Assembly (NCBI RefSeq): GCF_000378345.1
Contig: NZ_KB899544.1
Location: forward strand, 372,001 to 436,000
Reading direction: 5' to 3'
DNA: 64,000 bases
Source: Hirschia maritima DSM 19733
GTDB taxonomy: Bacteria; Pseudomonadota; Alphaproteobacteria; Caulobacterales; Hyphomonadaceae
Below are positions 1 to 7,860 of the stretch, piece by piece; position 1 is the first letter of the stretch; each line of letters opens with the position of its first letter. Below the pieces are notes generated by a model. The model saw only the letters and a list, made by a program, of their open reading frames with translations. It did no database searches and had not been told where the DNA came from. A program made the translations under genes and the position numbers.

Positions 1-1687
1 GTGCTTTGGGGCAATACATTTTTGTATTTGGATACCAAGGCATCTGATCCGTCCCAAGCTTAGTCCATGCGTTTTGAGGCCATAATAACCAAAAGGGAGC
101 GCCCGCAGCAGCTGCAAGGTTGGTTGTTGCGTTCATGGGGCCCACCACTAAGTCTAGTGCCTGACAAAGAGCTGTGATGTCATCAAGATCTTGCTTTAGG
201 TCTATACCTTCAAGAGTGTGGATGTTTACTCCAAGTTTTTCCTTGGCAAATTTTAGATCATTGGCGGCGTCGCCATATTGTAGATTTATCCAAGTGATGC
301 CGGGTGTTTGCAAAATAGGACGCCATGCATCAAATCCGGCAAAGTTACGACCACGCTTTATATCCATAACGGCGGATTTCCAGACGAGGCCAGTTTTGGG
401 GCCCGAAGGAAGTTTTTCAAGTTCTGCCTTCCAATATGCCACACGCTCTGGATCAGGTTTGAGGAAACCCTCAATTGGTTGGGCAAATTGAGAAAGGTCG
501 GTTCTAATGTGTTTAAGCGGTGCGCCAAGAGGGGCCCAAAAGTCGAAGTGTTTGATGTCTTCCTGATTTAGGATGACGCGCTTTTTAATCCCCTCAACAG
601 TACCTGTCTTATGACCGTAGAAGTCTATTTTTGGAAATGAACGTTCGAATAGGGGGATCAACCGAGGCTCAATTGCAACGCCAAGCGTGCCATCATTTCC
701 TATCAATTCAAGAACGTCGTTTAGCATGGAAGAAAATAGAACTTCATCTCCAAGCCCTTGTTCTCCTACAAGCAGGAGTTTTTTTCCTTTAAGGTCTTCG
801 TCTTTCCAATGGGGTAGAGGGATTAGGAAATCCAAGAAATCAGGGGCGTGTTTGTGTTGCCTGATTTCGTATTCTTTCCAACCTTTTTCTAAGTCTCCGA
901 TGGCAAGCAATGCATTTGAACGTGCATTCAATGTTGCTATCTGAGAAAATGAACCTTCATCATGGTATTTTAGAGCATTGTCGAAGTGGGCAACTGCTTC
1001 GTTGCAATTCCCATCTGTTAAATGCGTAAAGCCGAGATTGTGATGCGCTCGTCCAGAGCTTGGTGCCAAGCGCACGGCTTCGGTGTGAAATTGAATAGCT
1101 TCTTCTGTTTGTAATTGGAAAATGGCTGTTGAGCCAATTGCGGACCACAATTCCGATTGTTCTGGGTGTTGATAGAGAGCTGTTCTTAAAAGCTCAATTG
1201 AGCTGTCTAACTCTCCTTTATCACGAAGTACATTTCCCAGATTATTTTTTGGTTGCCAACAATCGGGCGCTATTTGTGATTCAAGACGGAAGAATGTTTC
1301 TGCAGCGTCTAGTTTGTTCATGCGCCAGCAGAGTAGGCCAGTGTTCCGATATAATTCTGCATTATTGGGTTCGTACTTGATAGCTCTATTATAGAACTGC
1401 AAAGCCAGCTCAAATTTATCCATTCTATCGAGTGCAATTGCCGCGACATGGTTTGCTAAAGGGCTGGTTTCATCGATGTCTAGCGCTGCTAGAGCTTCTT
1501 TTTGGGCTTCAATAAATTTATTTTGTTGAATTAATTGCGCTGCTTTTCGGCAATGCTTTTTCAATTTCTTTTTTTTCGGTGAGGCCGCGTTAACGCTAAG
1601 GTTGCTGGCTTCTTCAATGGCTTTAGATGCCATGATATTGCCCACTGCACCTTCGATCTGGCCGATTTGGGGAGCGTTCTCTGTCAT
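1..1687 (-). CDS. TPR-glycosyltransferase, FlmG-like flagellin glycosyltransferase (3' end beyond window)
   Basis: The frame opens at an ATG (1687-1685) preceded by AAGGCAGG and runs without a stop to base 1, so about 562 residues are visible and the C-terminus is missing. After a Lys-rich stretch (KKKKLKK, about residue 38) come repeated TPR helices to about residue 270, with typical blocks such as NNAELYRNTGLLCW, SELWSAIGSTAIFQLQ and GRAHHNLGFTHL. A GT-B-like domain follows, with KKLLLVGEQGLGDEVLFSSM and a late segment DLVVGPMNATTNLAAAAGAP resembling the donor-binding region of GT9/GT41-type enzymes. In Caulobacter, FlmG combines TPRs and a glycosyltransferase and modifies flagellin in the cytoplasm before export. 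Divergence from flbT-flaF and closeness to five flagellins support the same role. A generic TPR-GT9 protein is the alternative. Confidence 0.72.
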   Translation of the reverse strand, partial: MTENAPQIGQIEGAVGNIMASKAIEEASNLSVNAASPKKKKLKKHCRKAAQLIQQNKFIEAQKEALAALDIDETSPLANHVAAIALDRMDKFELALQFYNRAIKYEPNNAELYRNTGLLCWRMNKLDAAETFFRLESQIAPDCWQPKNNLGNVLRDKGELDSSIELLRTALYQHPEQSELWSAIGSTAIFQLQTEEAIQFHTEAVRLAPSSGRAHHNLGFTHLTDGNCNEAVAHFDNALKYHDEGSFSQIATLNARSNALLAIGDLEKGWKEYEIRQHKHAPDFLDFLIPLPHWKDEDLKGKKLLLVGEQGLGDEVLFSSMLNDVLELIGNDGTLGVAIEPRLIPLFERSFPKIDFYGHKTGTVEGIKKRVILNQEDIKHFDFWAPLGAPLKHIRTDLSQFAQPIEGFLKPDPERVAYWKAELEKLPSGPKTGLVWKSAVMDIKRGRNFAGFDAWRPILQTPGITWINLQYGDAANDLKFAKEKLGVNIHTLEGIDLKQDLDDITALCQALDLVVGPMNATTNLAAAAGAPFWLLWPQNAWTKLGTDQMPWYPNTKMYCPKA

Positions 1688-1859
1688 GTTGGCCTGCCTT
1701 ATGTCTCAACAAAATCTATATTTATAAAGACTGTTTGCCTGATTATTTTTAACAAACTGGAAACTGGAGTTTTCGCAATCGTTAAATCAGTCGTTAATAA
1801 ACGGCAGCTAGGCTCTGTTTCATAAGGCGAGAAACGCCAGAAATTCGAGGCCAGAGAAC

Positions 1860-2300
1860 ATGCCATTAAAACTATCGTTGAAACCGCAAGAAAAATTCGT
1901 CGTGAACGGCGCAGTCCTTCAAAACGGTGATCGTAGGTGTGTCATGCTCTTGCAAAATAAGGCTTCGGTCCTGCGTGAAAAGGACATCATGCAGCCTGAC
2001 GATGTGACCACGCCAGCTAAACGCATCTATTTCCCAGTGATGATGATGTATTTGGATGGAGGGTCACCCGGCGGGCAACAGTATGAGGAATTTGTTCTGC
2101 GTATCACTGAGTTTATGAACGCAATAACAAATGCTGACGTACTTAAGGAATGCGTATCGCTTTCACGCGATGTGATGGGTGGCGATTATTACAAAGCGCT
2201 AGGGCGCTGCCGTAAATTAATCGCGTACGAAGAGGAAGTTTTGGGCAATGTCAATTCAAGCCTACCAGAAGACAGCAAACAGGACCGCAGATCCGCGTGA
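1860..2300 (+). CDS. flbT: FlbT, flagellin post-transcriptional regulator
   Basis: A 146-residue protein of the usual FlbT size, opening MPLKLSLKPQEKFVVNGAVL and containing the family's RRCVMLLQNKASVLREKDIM and PAKRIYFPVMMMYL blocks. In Caulobacter, FlbT associates with the 5' untranslated region of flagellin mRNA and destabilises it until the hook is complete. The downstream flagellin genes here carry conserved leader hairpins that would be natural targets. The 3' end overlaps flaF by 53 bases, so the two are translationally coupled. The start follows a weak purine-rich stretch (CAGAGA). The 1688-1859 gap to the divergent glycosyltransferase gene has no sigma-54 site; it contains a direct repeat of CGTTAA at 1780 and 1792. 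Confidence 0.93.
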   Translation: MPLKLSLKPQEKFVVNGAVLQNGDRRCVMLLQNKASVLREKDIMQPDDVTTPAKRIYFPVMMMYLDGGSPGGQQYEEFVLRITEFMNAITNADVLKECVSLSRDVMGGDYYKALGRCRKLIAYEEEVLGNVNSSLPEDSKQDRRSA

Positions 2301-2640
2301 CGTTGAGTTTCGGCTTTTTGCTGAAGTAACACGCGATTTGCTTGAGGCACAAAAAGCAGAAAAACACGAGATTTCTAAAGTCGTGGCCGCGTTAGATAAA
2401 AACCGCCAAGTATGGGGGGCGATGGCTATGGACTGTGCGCAGCCGGGCAATGCGTTGCCTGAAGAATTGCGCGCGGGAATTATCTCACTTTCTATGTTTG
2501 TGAGCCGCCATACATCCGAGGCATCTCGCAATAGAGATGAAATTGAGACGTTGATCGAGATTAATCGCAATATTATGCAAGGTCTCACCGCTGCCAAAGG
2601 GCAGGGTCAACCTTCGAGTAATTCAACTGCTGCAGCATAG
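2248..2640 (+). CDS. flaF: FlaF, flagellin biosynthesis regulator
   Basis: A 130-residue protein matching FlaF: N-terminal SIQAYQKTANRTADPRDVEF, a central RQVWGAMAMDCAQPGNALP segment with the family's tryptophan, and a helical C-terminus (ALPEELRAGIISLSMFVSRHT). FlaF acts opposite to FlbT, promoting flagellin synthesis and secretion in Caulobacter and relatives. It begins inside the 3' end of flbT in another frame, so both come from one transcript. The last residues (GQPSSNSTAAA) are low-complexity and probably dispensable. A clear intrinsic terminator follows within 30 bases, so flbT-flaF is a two-gene operon separate from the flagellin genes. Confidence 0.93.
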   Translation: MSIQAYQKTANRTADPRDVEFRLFAEVTRDLLEAQKAEKHEISKVVAALDKNRQVWGAMAMDCAQPGNALPEELRAGIISLSMFVSRHTSEASRNRDEIETLIEINRNIMQGLTAAKGQGQPSSNSTAAA

Positions 2641-2667
2641 TAAAATTTATGTGATAAGAAAATTTTT

Positions 2668-2700
2668 AGCGCCGTTCTTGTGAGCGGCGCTTTTATTTTG
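2668..2700 (+). terminator. Rho-independent terminator of flbT-flaF
   Basis: A 7-bp stem (AGCGCCG at 2668, CGGCGCT at 2685) is followed by a T-rich stretch. Confidence 0.8.
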
Positions 2701-2892
2701 CAGTTTTTTCCAAAAGATTGGTCTTTTTATAGGTGCGCATTGTGGCGCTAACAAAAAAGTTATTTGAAAGCAATTGTTTGCGAGGGGACGTTATTAGAAT
2801 GTCTCTTTAAGTTTAGTTCCAAGTGAATAGCGATTGTTCTTTTGTGTGGGCGCACCCATCCGGGGGTGATTGAACATTCAAAGGGCTTTGAA

Positions 2893-3567
2893 ATGAAAAC
2901 CAATTTTCTTAAAATGTCTGCCATTTGCGCAGCAACGGTCGCTTTTGCTGGACAAGCCATTGCTGACAGCGGATTTTATATCTCAGGTGGATTGAATTCT
3001 ACGAGTTTAACGCATGATGTAAGTCGCAATACTGGTTCCAACCTACCTAATACAGGTGCTTCAGGCGGACCAAGCGCAACCACGACTGATCGTGATACCG
3101 GGGCAAGTGTCTATATTGCTGGTGGGTATCGTTTTGATATTTTTGAAGATTCCTATTTGGAAGTAGAAGCTTTTTATGCGGACGAAAGTGCAGAAACACA
3201 AAATCTAAATGGCGTTTTGGTAAGCGAGTTGGAATTAAGCAATAGCTATGGCCTGGATTTGCATCTTGGGCAGCAAATTACTGAAAAATTTAGTATTTAT
3301 GGTCTCGTTGGTGTTACTCAATATGAAGGTGATGCAAACCAGTTTTATACTTTTGCACCACCTGTGAGTGCGGTTGAATTTGAAGAAACTGCGTTTGTTT
3401 ACGGGGCAGGAGTAGAGCTTGCTCTAACGGACAAATTATCAACTTTTGGAGAAGTGCGTCTTTCCAATGATGTTGATTTTGACACACCTGTTGATCAAGG
3501 CGGCATTCGCGCTGAAAACAATCTTGAATTCACGACAATTCGTTCTGGATTGAAATTCAAGTTTTAG
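2893..3567 (+). CDS. Small outer-membrane beta-barrel protein
   Basis: A 224-residue exported protein. The signal peptide MKTNFLKMSAICAATVAFAG is expected to be cut after AIA, before DSGFYISGG. The mature part has alternating hydrophobic strands (FYISGGLNS, VYIAGGYRFDIFEDSYLEVEAFYADES, SYGLDLHLGQQITEKFSIYGLVG) and ends in FTTIRSGLKFKF, the C-terminal aromatic pattern of outer-membrane barrels of the OmpW/OmpA-like 8-strand class. The ATG at 2893 is chosen because it starts the signal peptide; an upstream in-frame ATG at 2842 would add 17 residues not typical of a leader. It stands alone between flaF and a convergent phosphatase gene. Function unknown. Confidence 0.75.
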   Translation: MKTNFLKMSAICAATVAFAGQAIADSGFYISGGLNSTSLTHDVSRNTGSNLPNTGASGGPSATTTDRDTGASVYIAGGYRFDIFEDSYLEVEAFYADESAETQNLNGVLVSELELSNSYGLDLHLGQQITEKFSIYGLVGVTQYEGDANQFYTFAPPVSAVEFEETAFVYGAGVELALTDKLSTFGEVRLSNDVDFDTPVDQGGIRAENNLEFTTIRSGLKFKF

Positions 3568-3588
3568 CCAAGGCGTAGCATTATATAG

Positions 3589-3613
3589 AGGGTGGCATTT
3601 TGTGTGCCGCCCT
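3589..3613. terminator. Bidirectional terminator between convergent genes
   Basis: AGGGTGGCA (3589) pairs with TGCCGCCCT (3605), with one G-U pair. It lies between the stops of the barrel gene and the HAD gene. Confidence 0.6.
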
Positions 3614-4288
3614 TTATTCATTGAGCGTTCTAAGTTTTTCAGATAAAGCTTTGTGAGAGTGAACTATTTCCGATGCGCCAACTTCTATCAGTTGAGCTTT
3701 CAAATCCGGCCAAACATGCCCACCACCAAGAAATCCCCAAACTGTCATGTTGGCAGCGCGCGCCGCTTTTATCCCATTGATGCTGTCTTCAATTACAAGG
3801 CATTTTTCAGGTTTTACATTCAGTTGTTTTGCAGCAAATAGAAAAACATCAGGAGCTGGTTTTCCGCGTTCAACTTGCTGAGCAGAATATACATGAGGGT
3901 ATACAATATCTGCCAAACCAACTTTGGATAGGTTTTCCTTCAACTCATCAATTTTAGAAGAAGAGGCCACCGCTTTTTTTCTATTCCACGCATTGAGGCT
4001 TAATTCCGCATCAGGAATTGCGGTAAGGTGCTCCTTAAAATGGTCATCTCTTGCTGCCCACATTTCGTCTAAAAGAGTAGGTGGGATAGCCGAGTTGTTT
4101 TGACTAAAATAATCCTGCGCCATTTTTATGCGCATTGAGATGTTGTCCATGCCAATAAATGACTGAGCAAACTCTAGTCTATCATAATGAAAGTTTCTCT
4201 CTTTTAAAAAATTCACTTCAAGATCAAGAGCTAACATCTCTGTATCAAGCAATACGCCATCGCAATCGAACAATACTGCATCAAACAT
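3614..4288 (-). CDS. HAD-superfamily hydrolase (beta-phosphoglucomutase-like phosphatase)
   Basis: A 224-residue protein starting MFDAVLFDCDGVLLDTE. Motif I is DxD (D8, D10). Motif II is the Ser-Ser in KKAVASSSKIDE, and motif III/IV is RGKPAPDVFLFAAKQL plus CLVIEDSINGIKAARAANM. An alpha-helical cap of subfamily IA lies between motifs I and II. Such enzymes dephosphorylate small sugar or organic phosphates in the cytoplasm; the substrate cannot be read from sequence. The ATG at 4288 is preferred: the in-frame codon five residues upstream is TTG. Length and motif set are normal. It points away from the first flagellin gene and has no obvious link to flagella. Confidence 0.85.
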   Translation of the reverse strand: MFDAVLFDCDGVLLDTEMLALDLEVNFLKERNFHYDRLEFAQSFIGMDNISMRIKMAQDYFSQNNSAIPPTLLDEMWAARDDHFKEHLTAIPDAELSLNAWNRKKAVASSSKIDELKENLSKVGLADIVYPHVYSAQQVERGKPAPDVFLFAAKQLNVKPEKCLVIEDSINGIKAARAANMTVWGFLGGGHVWPDLKAQLIEVGASEIVHSHKALSEKLRTLNE

Positions 4289-4358
4289 TTTTTGTTTTTC
4301 CAAAAGAGGGATGAGATTGTTCTAAAGTGCCAAAGATGAATGTCGTGTGCAATGTAGA

Positions 4359-4394
4359 TTAGGCAGTTTTTTCATCCAACTAGGCCGTTTTTTC
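4359..4394 (+). repeat. Direct repeat upstream of first flagellin, possible activator sites
   Basis: Two copies of TAGGC(A/C)GTTTTTTC, at 4360 and 4381, are spaced 21 bases (two helical turns). They lie about 120-150 bases upstream of the sigma-54 promoter, where an enhancer-binding protein such as FlbD would bind. The rest of 4289-4510 is AT-rich with no gene. Confidence 0.35.
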
Positions 4395-4510
4395 CTAGTC
4401 ATATTTTAATAGTGGAAATCATTGCCTGTTCTGCAATGAAACCAATTCAAAAACATATAAAATATCTATATTTTTCAATATGTTATAAATTTACATGAAA
4501 TTTGATCTAT

Positions 4511-4526
4511 TGGCCCGGAAATTGCT
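4511..4526 (+). promoter_or_regulatory. Sigma-54 promoter of flagellin gene 1
   Basis: TGGCCCG-N4-TTGCT matches the -24/-12 consensus, with GG at 4512 and GC at 4524 exactly 12 bases apart. The predicted transcript would start near 4537, right at the first leader hairpin. Confidence 0.8.
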
Positions 4527-4536
4527 TCGATTTGAA

Positions 4537-4567
4537 CGAACAAAAAGTTCGGTGGCTATACGCCGCC
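4537..4567 (+). promoter_or_regulatory. Tandem pentaloop hairpins in flagellin 1 leader
   Basis: Hairpin 1 is CGAAC-AAAAA-GTTCG (4537-4551). Hairpin 2 is GGTGGC-TATAC-GCCGCC (4551-4567, sharing one base with hairpin 1). Both have 5-6 bp stems and 5-nt A-containing loops, directly at the predicted mRNA 5' end and upstream of the ribosome-binding site AAAGGG. Confidence 0.65.
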
Positions 4568-4594
4568 TCCTTACAGAATGAAAGGGTTCCTCCG

Positions 4595-5428
4595 ATGGTT
4601 TCATTATCGGTAAACACAAACAGCGGAGCGATGATCGCTCTACAACAATTGTCGAAGACGAATATGGATCTTGCAGAGACACAGTCTCGGATTAACACCG
4701 GTTTGAAAGTTGCCGGCGCAAAGGACAATGGTGCAATCTTTGCCATTGCCCAAGGAATGCGTGCGGAAGTTTCTGGTCTTGGTGTTGCCCAGCAAAGTCT
4801 GGACCGCGTTCAGTCAACAACTGACGTGGCTCTTTCTGCAGGTGAAGCAATTTCTGACTTGTTGATTGATATGAAAGAGAAAGCGCTTTCTGCGACAGAT
4901 TCAACTCTGACCACAGAACAGCGTGCAGCATATAATGAAGACTTCACAGCGCTTCGCGATCAGGTTGCTAAAATCGTAAGTAACGCCGAATTTAACGGTG
5001 CAAATCTTATTGATGGTTCAGTAACTGAAGTCGAGGCAATCGCAAACGCAGATGGGACTTCCTCTCTGACTGTTTCGGGTGAAGATCTTTCATTAAGTGG
5101 AACAATTGTGACGGTTACAACCACACAATCGTTCAACACTGTAACAACTGCCGCGACAGCGGTGGGTGCTGTTTCTGCTTCTATCCAGAACTTGAACGGT
5201 GCTTTGGCACGTTTGGGTACTGCAGCTAAATCCGTCGAAGTACATAATGTCTTCGTTGGAAAATTGGCTGATCAATTGGAAACAGGGATTGGTAATTTGG
5301 TTGATGCGGACCTCGCAAAAGAAAGTGCTGCTCTTCAGTCGTTGCAAACTAAGCAACAATTGGGTGTGCAAGCTCTATCTATTGCAAACCAGGCACCGCA
5401 GATCATTAATTCGCTCTTCCAAGGTTAG
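4595..5428 (+). CDS. Flagellin 1
   Basis: A 277-residue short flagellin with only the conserved D0/D1 ends and a very small central part. The N-terminus is VSLSVNTNSGAMIALQQLSK and DRVQSTTDVALSAGEAISDL; the C-terminus is NLVDADLAKESAALQSLQTK and LGVQALSIANQAPQIINSLF. This is the FljJ/K type of Caulobacter relatives. It is exported by the flagellar type III system and polymerises into the filament. The ATG at 4595 follows AAAGGG by 8 bases; an in-frame upstream ATG at 4502 lies before the sigma-54 promoter and can be excluded. It is more diverged than flagellins 2-4, suggesting a distinct position in the filament. Confidence 0.93.
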   Translation: MVSLSVNTNSGAMIALQQLSKTNMDLAETQSRINTGLKVAGAKDNGAIFAIAQGMRAEVSGLGVAQQSLDRVQSTTDVALSAGEAISDLLIDMKEKALSATDSTLTTEQRAAYNEDFTALRDQVAKIVSNAEFNGANLIDGSVTEVEAIANADGTSSLTVSGEDLSLSGTIVTVTTTQSFNTVTTAATAVGAVSASIQNLNGALARLGTAAKSVEVHNVFVGKLADQLETGIGNLVDADLAKESAALQSLQTKQQLGVQALSIANQAPQIINSLFQG

Positions 5429-5440
5429 AAGGCGTCTCGG

Positions 5441-5468
5441 CATAGGGCGAAGCTATAGTTTCGCCCTA
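5441..5468 (+). terminator. Hairpin after flagellin 1
   Basis: ATAGGGCGAA and TTTCGCCCTA form a stem just after the stop codon. There is no T-run, so it may protect the mRNA end rather than terminate. Confidence 0.5.
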
Positions 5469-5555
5469 GCCGCCTCTTAATTTGGGGTGAATTCCGAATA
5501 AAGAGGTATCGTTCCGTTTGTTTCGTGTGCGCAAAAAGCGCGTCTGATGACGAAT

Positions 5556-5598
5556 CCGCCACATTGAACCAGTGAAATGGTTCTAGGGCGGTTTTTTT
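5556..5598 (+). terminator. Intrinsic terminator after flagellin 1
   Basis: CCGCC (5556) pairs with GGCGG (5587), enclosing an inner GAACCA/TGGTTC hairpin, and is followed by seven T. Confidence 0.75.
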
Positions 5599-5617
5599 GT
5601 GCCCGCGACAGACCTAG

Positions 5618-5662
5618 CAGGTTTTGCCGACGGGAAAGTATTGCCTAGTAAATACTCGGCAA
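5618..5662 (+). promoter_or_regulatory. Candidate activator sites upstream of flagellin 2
   Basis: The 13-mer CAGGTTTTGCCGA (5618) and a palindrome TTGCC-N12-GGCAA (5641-5662) lie about 100-145 bases before the sigma-54 promoter. Both recur upstream of flagellin 4. This position and symmetry fit an enhancer-binding protein such as FlbD. The assignment is inference. Confidence 0.45.
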
Positions 5663-5764
5663 ATTTTATGCTAAATTCTTGTAAATCATAATTTTTCTGA
5701 ATTCTATTAAGAGTTTTCCACGTGTTTATTGGTGGTTCTGGGATGTTTGTTAACTAAAACAAAC

Positions 5765-5779
5765 TGGCACCGTCCTTGC
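5765..5779 (+). promoter_or_regulatory. Sigma-54 promoter of flagellin 2
   Basis: TGGCACC-N4-TTGC; GG at 5766 and GC at 5778 are 12 bases apart. The predicted start is near 5791. Confidence 0.85.
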
Positions 5780-5792
5780 GTAGTGAATGTCG

Positions 5793-5824
5793 GAAGCAAA
5801 ACGCTTCTGTGAGCAAAAAGCTCA
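5793..5824 (+). promoter_or_regulatory. Tandem pentaloop hairpins in flagellin 2 leader
   Basis: GAAGC-AAAAC-GCTTC (5793-5807) and TGAGC-AAAAA-GCTCA (5810-5824). Both stems are 5 bp and perfect. They start within a few bases of the predicted transcript start and precede the Shine-Dalgarno AAGGAG. Confidence 0.75.
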
Positions 5825-5852
5825 GTACATATCCAAGTAAGGAGACGTCAAA

Positions 5853-6677
5853 ATGACGAGCGTAAACACAAACCACGGTGCAATGATTGCACTTCAGCAA
5901 CTTAACAGCACAAACTCAGAATTAGCGACTACTCAATCTCGTATTAATACAGGGATGAAAGTTGCAAGCGCAAAAGACAACGGAGCGATCTTTGCTATTG
6001 CCCAGGGCATGCGCGCTGATGTGGCTTCATATGATGTGGTTCAGCAATCTCTAGATCGCGTTGGTTCAACAGTTGATACAGCTCTTGCAGCTGGTGAAGC
6101 AGTTGGCGACTTGCTGATCGAGATGAAAGAAAAAGCACTTGGTGCAAAAGACGAAACTCTCACAACAGAACAACGTGATGCTTATGACGAAGACTTCAAA
6201 GCGCTTCGTGATCAGATCACAACAATTGTAAGCAACGCAGAATTCAACGGCGCAAACATTCTTGAAAACGGTGCGGATGACATCACTGCGCTGGCCAATA
6301 CAGATGGTTCAAGCACTCTTACAGTTGCTGCAGAAGACCTATCTTTGACAGGTACAACAATCACGCTGACACCAGGTTCTGACATTGACACAGTGACTAA
6401 AGCTGGAAACGTAATCACAGCTCTTGAAACATCAATTGACAATGTGAACGCTGCTTTGGCACGCTTGGGTACTGGTTCTACGGCTTTGGAAACACACTCA
6501 AAATTCGTAACAAAGCTATCTGATGCAATGGAAACAGGTATCGGTAACTTGGTTGATGCTGACCTCGCAAAAGAATCTGCAAAACTCCAATCATTACAAA
6601 CTAAACAGCAGCTTGGTGTGCAAGCTCTGTCTATCGCGAACCAGGCTTCTGGCTTGGCGCTATCTTTCTTCCGATAG
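5853..6677 (+). CDS. Flagellin 2
   Basis: A 274-residue filament protein, almost identical in length and sequence to flagellins 3 and 4. It opens MTSVNTNHGAMIALQQLNST and ends ALSIANQASGLALSFFR, with the usual D0/D1 coiled-coil ends and a minimal central loop (SLTGTTITLTPGSDIDTV). A strong Shine-Dalgarno AAGGAG precedes the ATG by 9 bases. Flagellins 2, 3 and 4 share the leader end AAGGA(G/A)ACGTCAAA or GGTACGTCAAA before ATG. Expression should need sigma-54, hook completion and FlbT/FlaF control. It is not possible to say which of 2-4 is the major subunit. Confidence 0.95.
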   Translation: MTSVNTNHGAMIALQQLNSTNSELATTQSRINTGMKVASAKDNGAIFAIAQGMRADVASYDVVQQSLDRVGSTVDTALAAGEAVGDLLIEMKEKALGAKDETLTTEQRDAYDEDFKALRDQITTIVSNAEFNGANILENGADDITALANTDGSSTLTVAAEDLSLTGTTITLTPGSDIDTVTKAGNVITALETSIDNVNAALARLGTGSTALETHSKFVTKLSDAMETGIGNLVDADLAKESAKLQSLQTKQQLGVQALSIANQASGLALSFFR

Positions 6678-6693
6678 AAGTTTTTACAAAATT

Positions 6694-6725
6694 CGCACTC
6701 TGATTGGGTATTTGGTCAGAGTGCG
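6694..6725 (+). terminator. Strong hairpin between flagellins 2 and 3
   Basis: CGCACTCTGA (6694) pairs perfectly with TCAGAGTGCG (6716) in a 10-bp stem. There is no T-run after it, so it may be a processing or stabilising hairpin that lets transcription continue into flagellin 3. Confidence 0.55.
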
Positions 6726-6733
6726 TTGTCTAA

Positions 6734-6765
6734 GAAGCAAAATGCTTCAGGGAGCAAAATGCTCT
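6734..6765 (+). promoter_or_regulatory. Tandem pentaloop hairpins in flagellin 3 leader
   Basis: GAAGC-AAAAT-GCTTC (6734-6748) and GGAGC-AAAAT-GCTCT (6751-6765, with a closing G-U pair). They have the same order, stem length and loop type as the flagellin 2 leader, with compensating changes at loop ends. No sigma-54 site lies upstream. Confidence 0.75.
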
Positions 6766-6793
6766 TTAATAATCCAAGTAAGGAAACGTCAAA

Positions 6794-7618
6794 ATGACGA
6801 GCGTAAATACAAACCACGGCGCAATGATCGCCCTTCAACAGCTTAACAACACTAATTCTGAGCTTTCAACTACACAATCTCGCATCAACACGGGTTTGGA
6901 AGTTGCAAGTGCAAAAGACAACGGTGCTGTTTTCGCAATTGCTCAAGGCATGCGCGCTGATGTGGCTTCATATGGTGTTGTTCAACAATCTCTAGATCGT
7001 GTTGGTTCAACAGTGGACACAGCTATCGCAGCTGGTGAAGCAGTTGGTGACCTGTTGATTGAAATGAAAGAAAAAGCACTTGGTGCTAAAGACGAAACTC
7101 TGACAACTGAGCAACGTGATGCTTATGACGAAGACTTCAAAGCGCTTCGTGACCAGGTTTCTACAATTGTCGACAACGCTGAATTCAACGGTGCAAACTT
7201 GTTGAGCAACGGTGCAGACGATATCACTGCTTTGGCAAACACTGACGGCTCAAGCACAATCACAGTTGCTGCTGAAGATCTATCTCTAACAGGTTCAACT
7301 ATCACTTTGACACCTGCTTCAGACATCGACACTGTGACTAAAGCTGGAAACGTGATCACAGCTCTTGAAACATCAATTGACAATGTGAACGCTGCTTTGG
7401 CTCGTTTGGGTACTGGTTCTAAATCTCTAGAAACACACTCAAACTTCGTAACAAAGCTATCTGATGCAATGGAAACTGGTATCGGTAACTTGGTTGACGC
7501 TGACCTTGCTAAAGAATCTGCGAAGCTTCAGTCTCTACAAACTAAGCAACAGCTTGGTGTGCAGGCTCTATCTATCGCAAACCAATCTTCTGGTTTGGCT
7601 CTTTCTTTCTTCAGATAA
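6794..7618 (+). CDS. Flagellin 3
   Basis: A 274-residue flagellin of the same type as its neighbours, opening MTSVNTNHGAMIALQQLNNT and ending ALSIANQSSGLALSFFR. The Shine-Dalgarno is AAGGAAACG before ATG. The 116-base gap after flagellin 2 lacks a -24/-12 promoter, so it is probably transcribed by read-through from flagellin 2. Its 3' half is almost the same DNA as flagellin 4 (bases 7321-7560 and 8641-8880 differ at two positions by eye), which points to recent gene conversion. Same filament role as the others. Confidence 0.95.
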   Translation: MTSVNTNHGAMIALQQLNNTNSELSTTQSRINTGLEVASAKDNGAVFAIAQGMRADVASYGVVQQSLDRVGSTVDTAIAAGEAVGDLLIEMKEKALGAKDETLTTEQRDAYDEDFKALRDQVSTIVDNAEFNGANLLSNGADDITALANTDGSSTITVAAEDLSLTGSTITLTPASDIDTVTKAGNVITALETSIDNVNAALARLGTGSKSLETHSNFVTKLSDAMETGIGNLVDADLAKESAKLQSLQTKQQLGVQALSIANQSSGLALSFFR

Positions 7619-7632
7619 GAAAGTTCCTAGAT

Positions 7633-7669
7633 TTCTTGCTCTGGATTATGAGGGTGACCAGAGCAAGAA
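7633..7669 (+). terminator. Hairpin after flagellin 3
   Basis: A 12-bp perfect stem (TTCTTGCTCTGG at 7633, CCAGAGCAAGAA at 7658). A second imperfect GC-rich palindrome at about 7691-7712, followed by eight T, probably provides the actual termination. Confidence 0.7.
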
Positions 7670-7860
7670 TAGTCTTTTCAAAAAATTTAAGGGGAGGGTG
7701 AATGATTCATCCTCTCTTTTTTTTATGAAAAAATTAGGTGGATCTATCATCTGATCAAAATTGAACGAAAAAATCGAATTTTCATATACGAAATGTTAAC
7801 TATAAATCTCAGCGACATAAATTAAAATTTTAATACATTGGCCTGCTGGCTAGGTAAAGA

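Noticed and set aside
1760-1800. CtrA site upstream of flbT
   Set aside because: TTAA elements are separated by 8 rather than 7 bases; only a direct CGTTAA repeat is supported.
4502-4594. Upstream ATG extending flagellin 1
   Set aside because: It lies upstream of the sigma-54 promoter, so it cannot be in the mRNA.
6704-6730. Sigma-54 promoter for flagellin 3
   Set aside because: A GG and GC occur but not at the required 12-base spacing.
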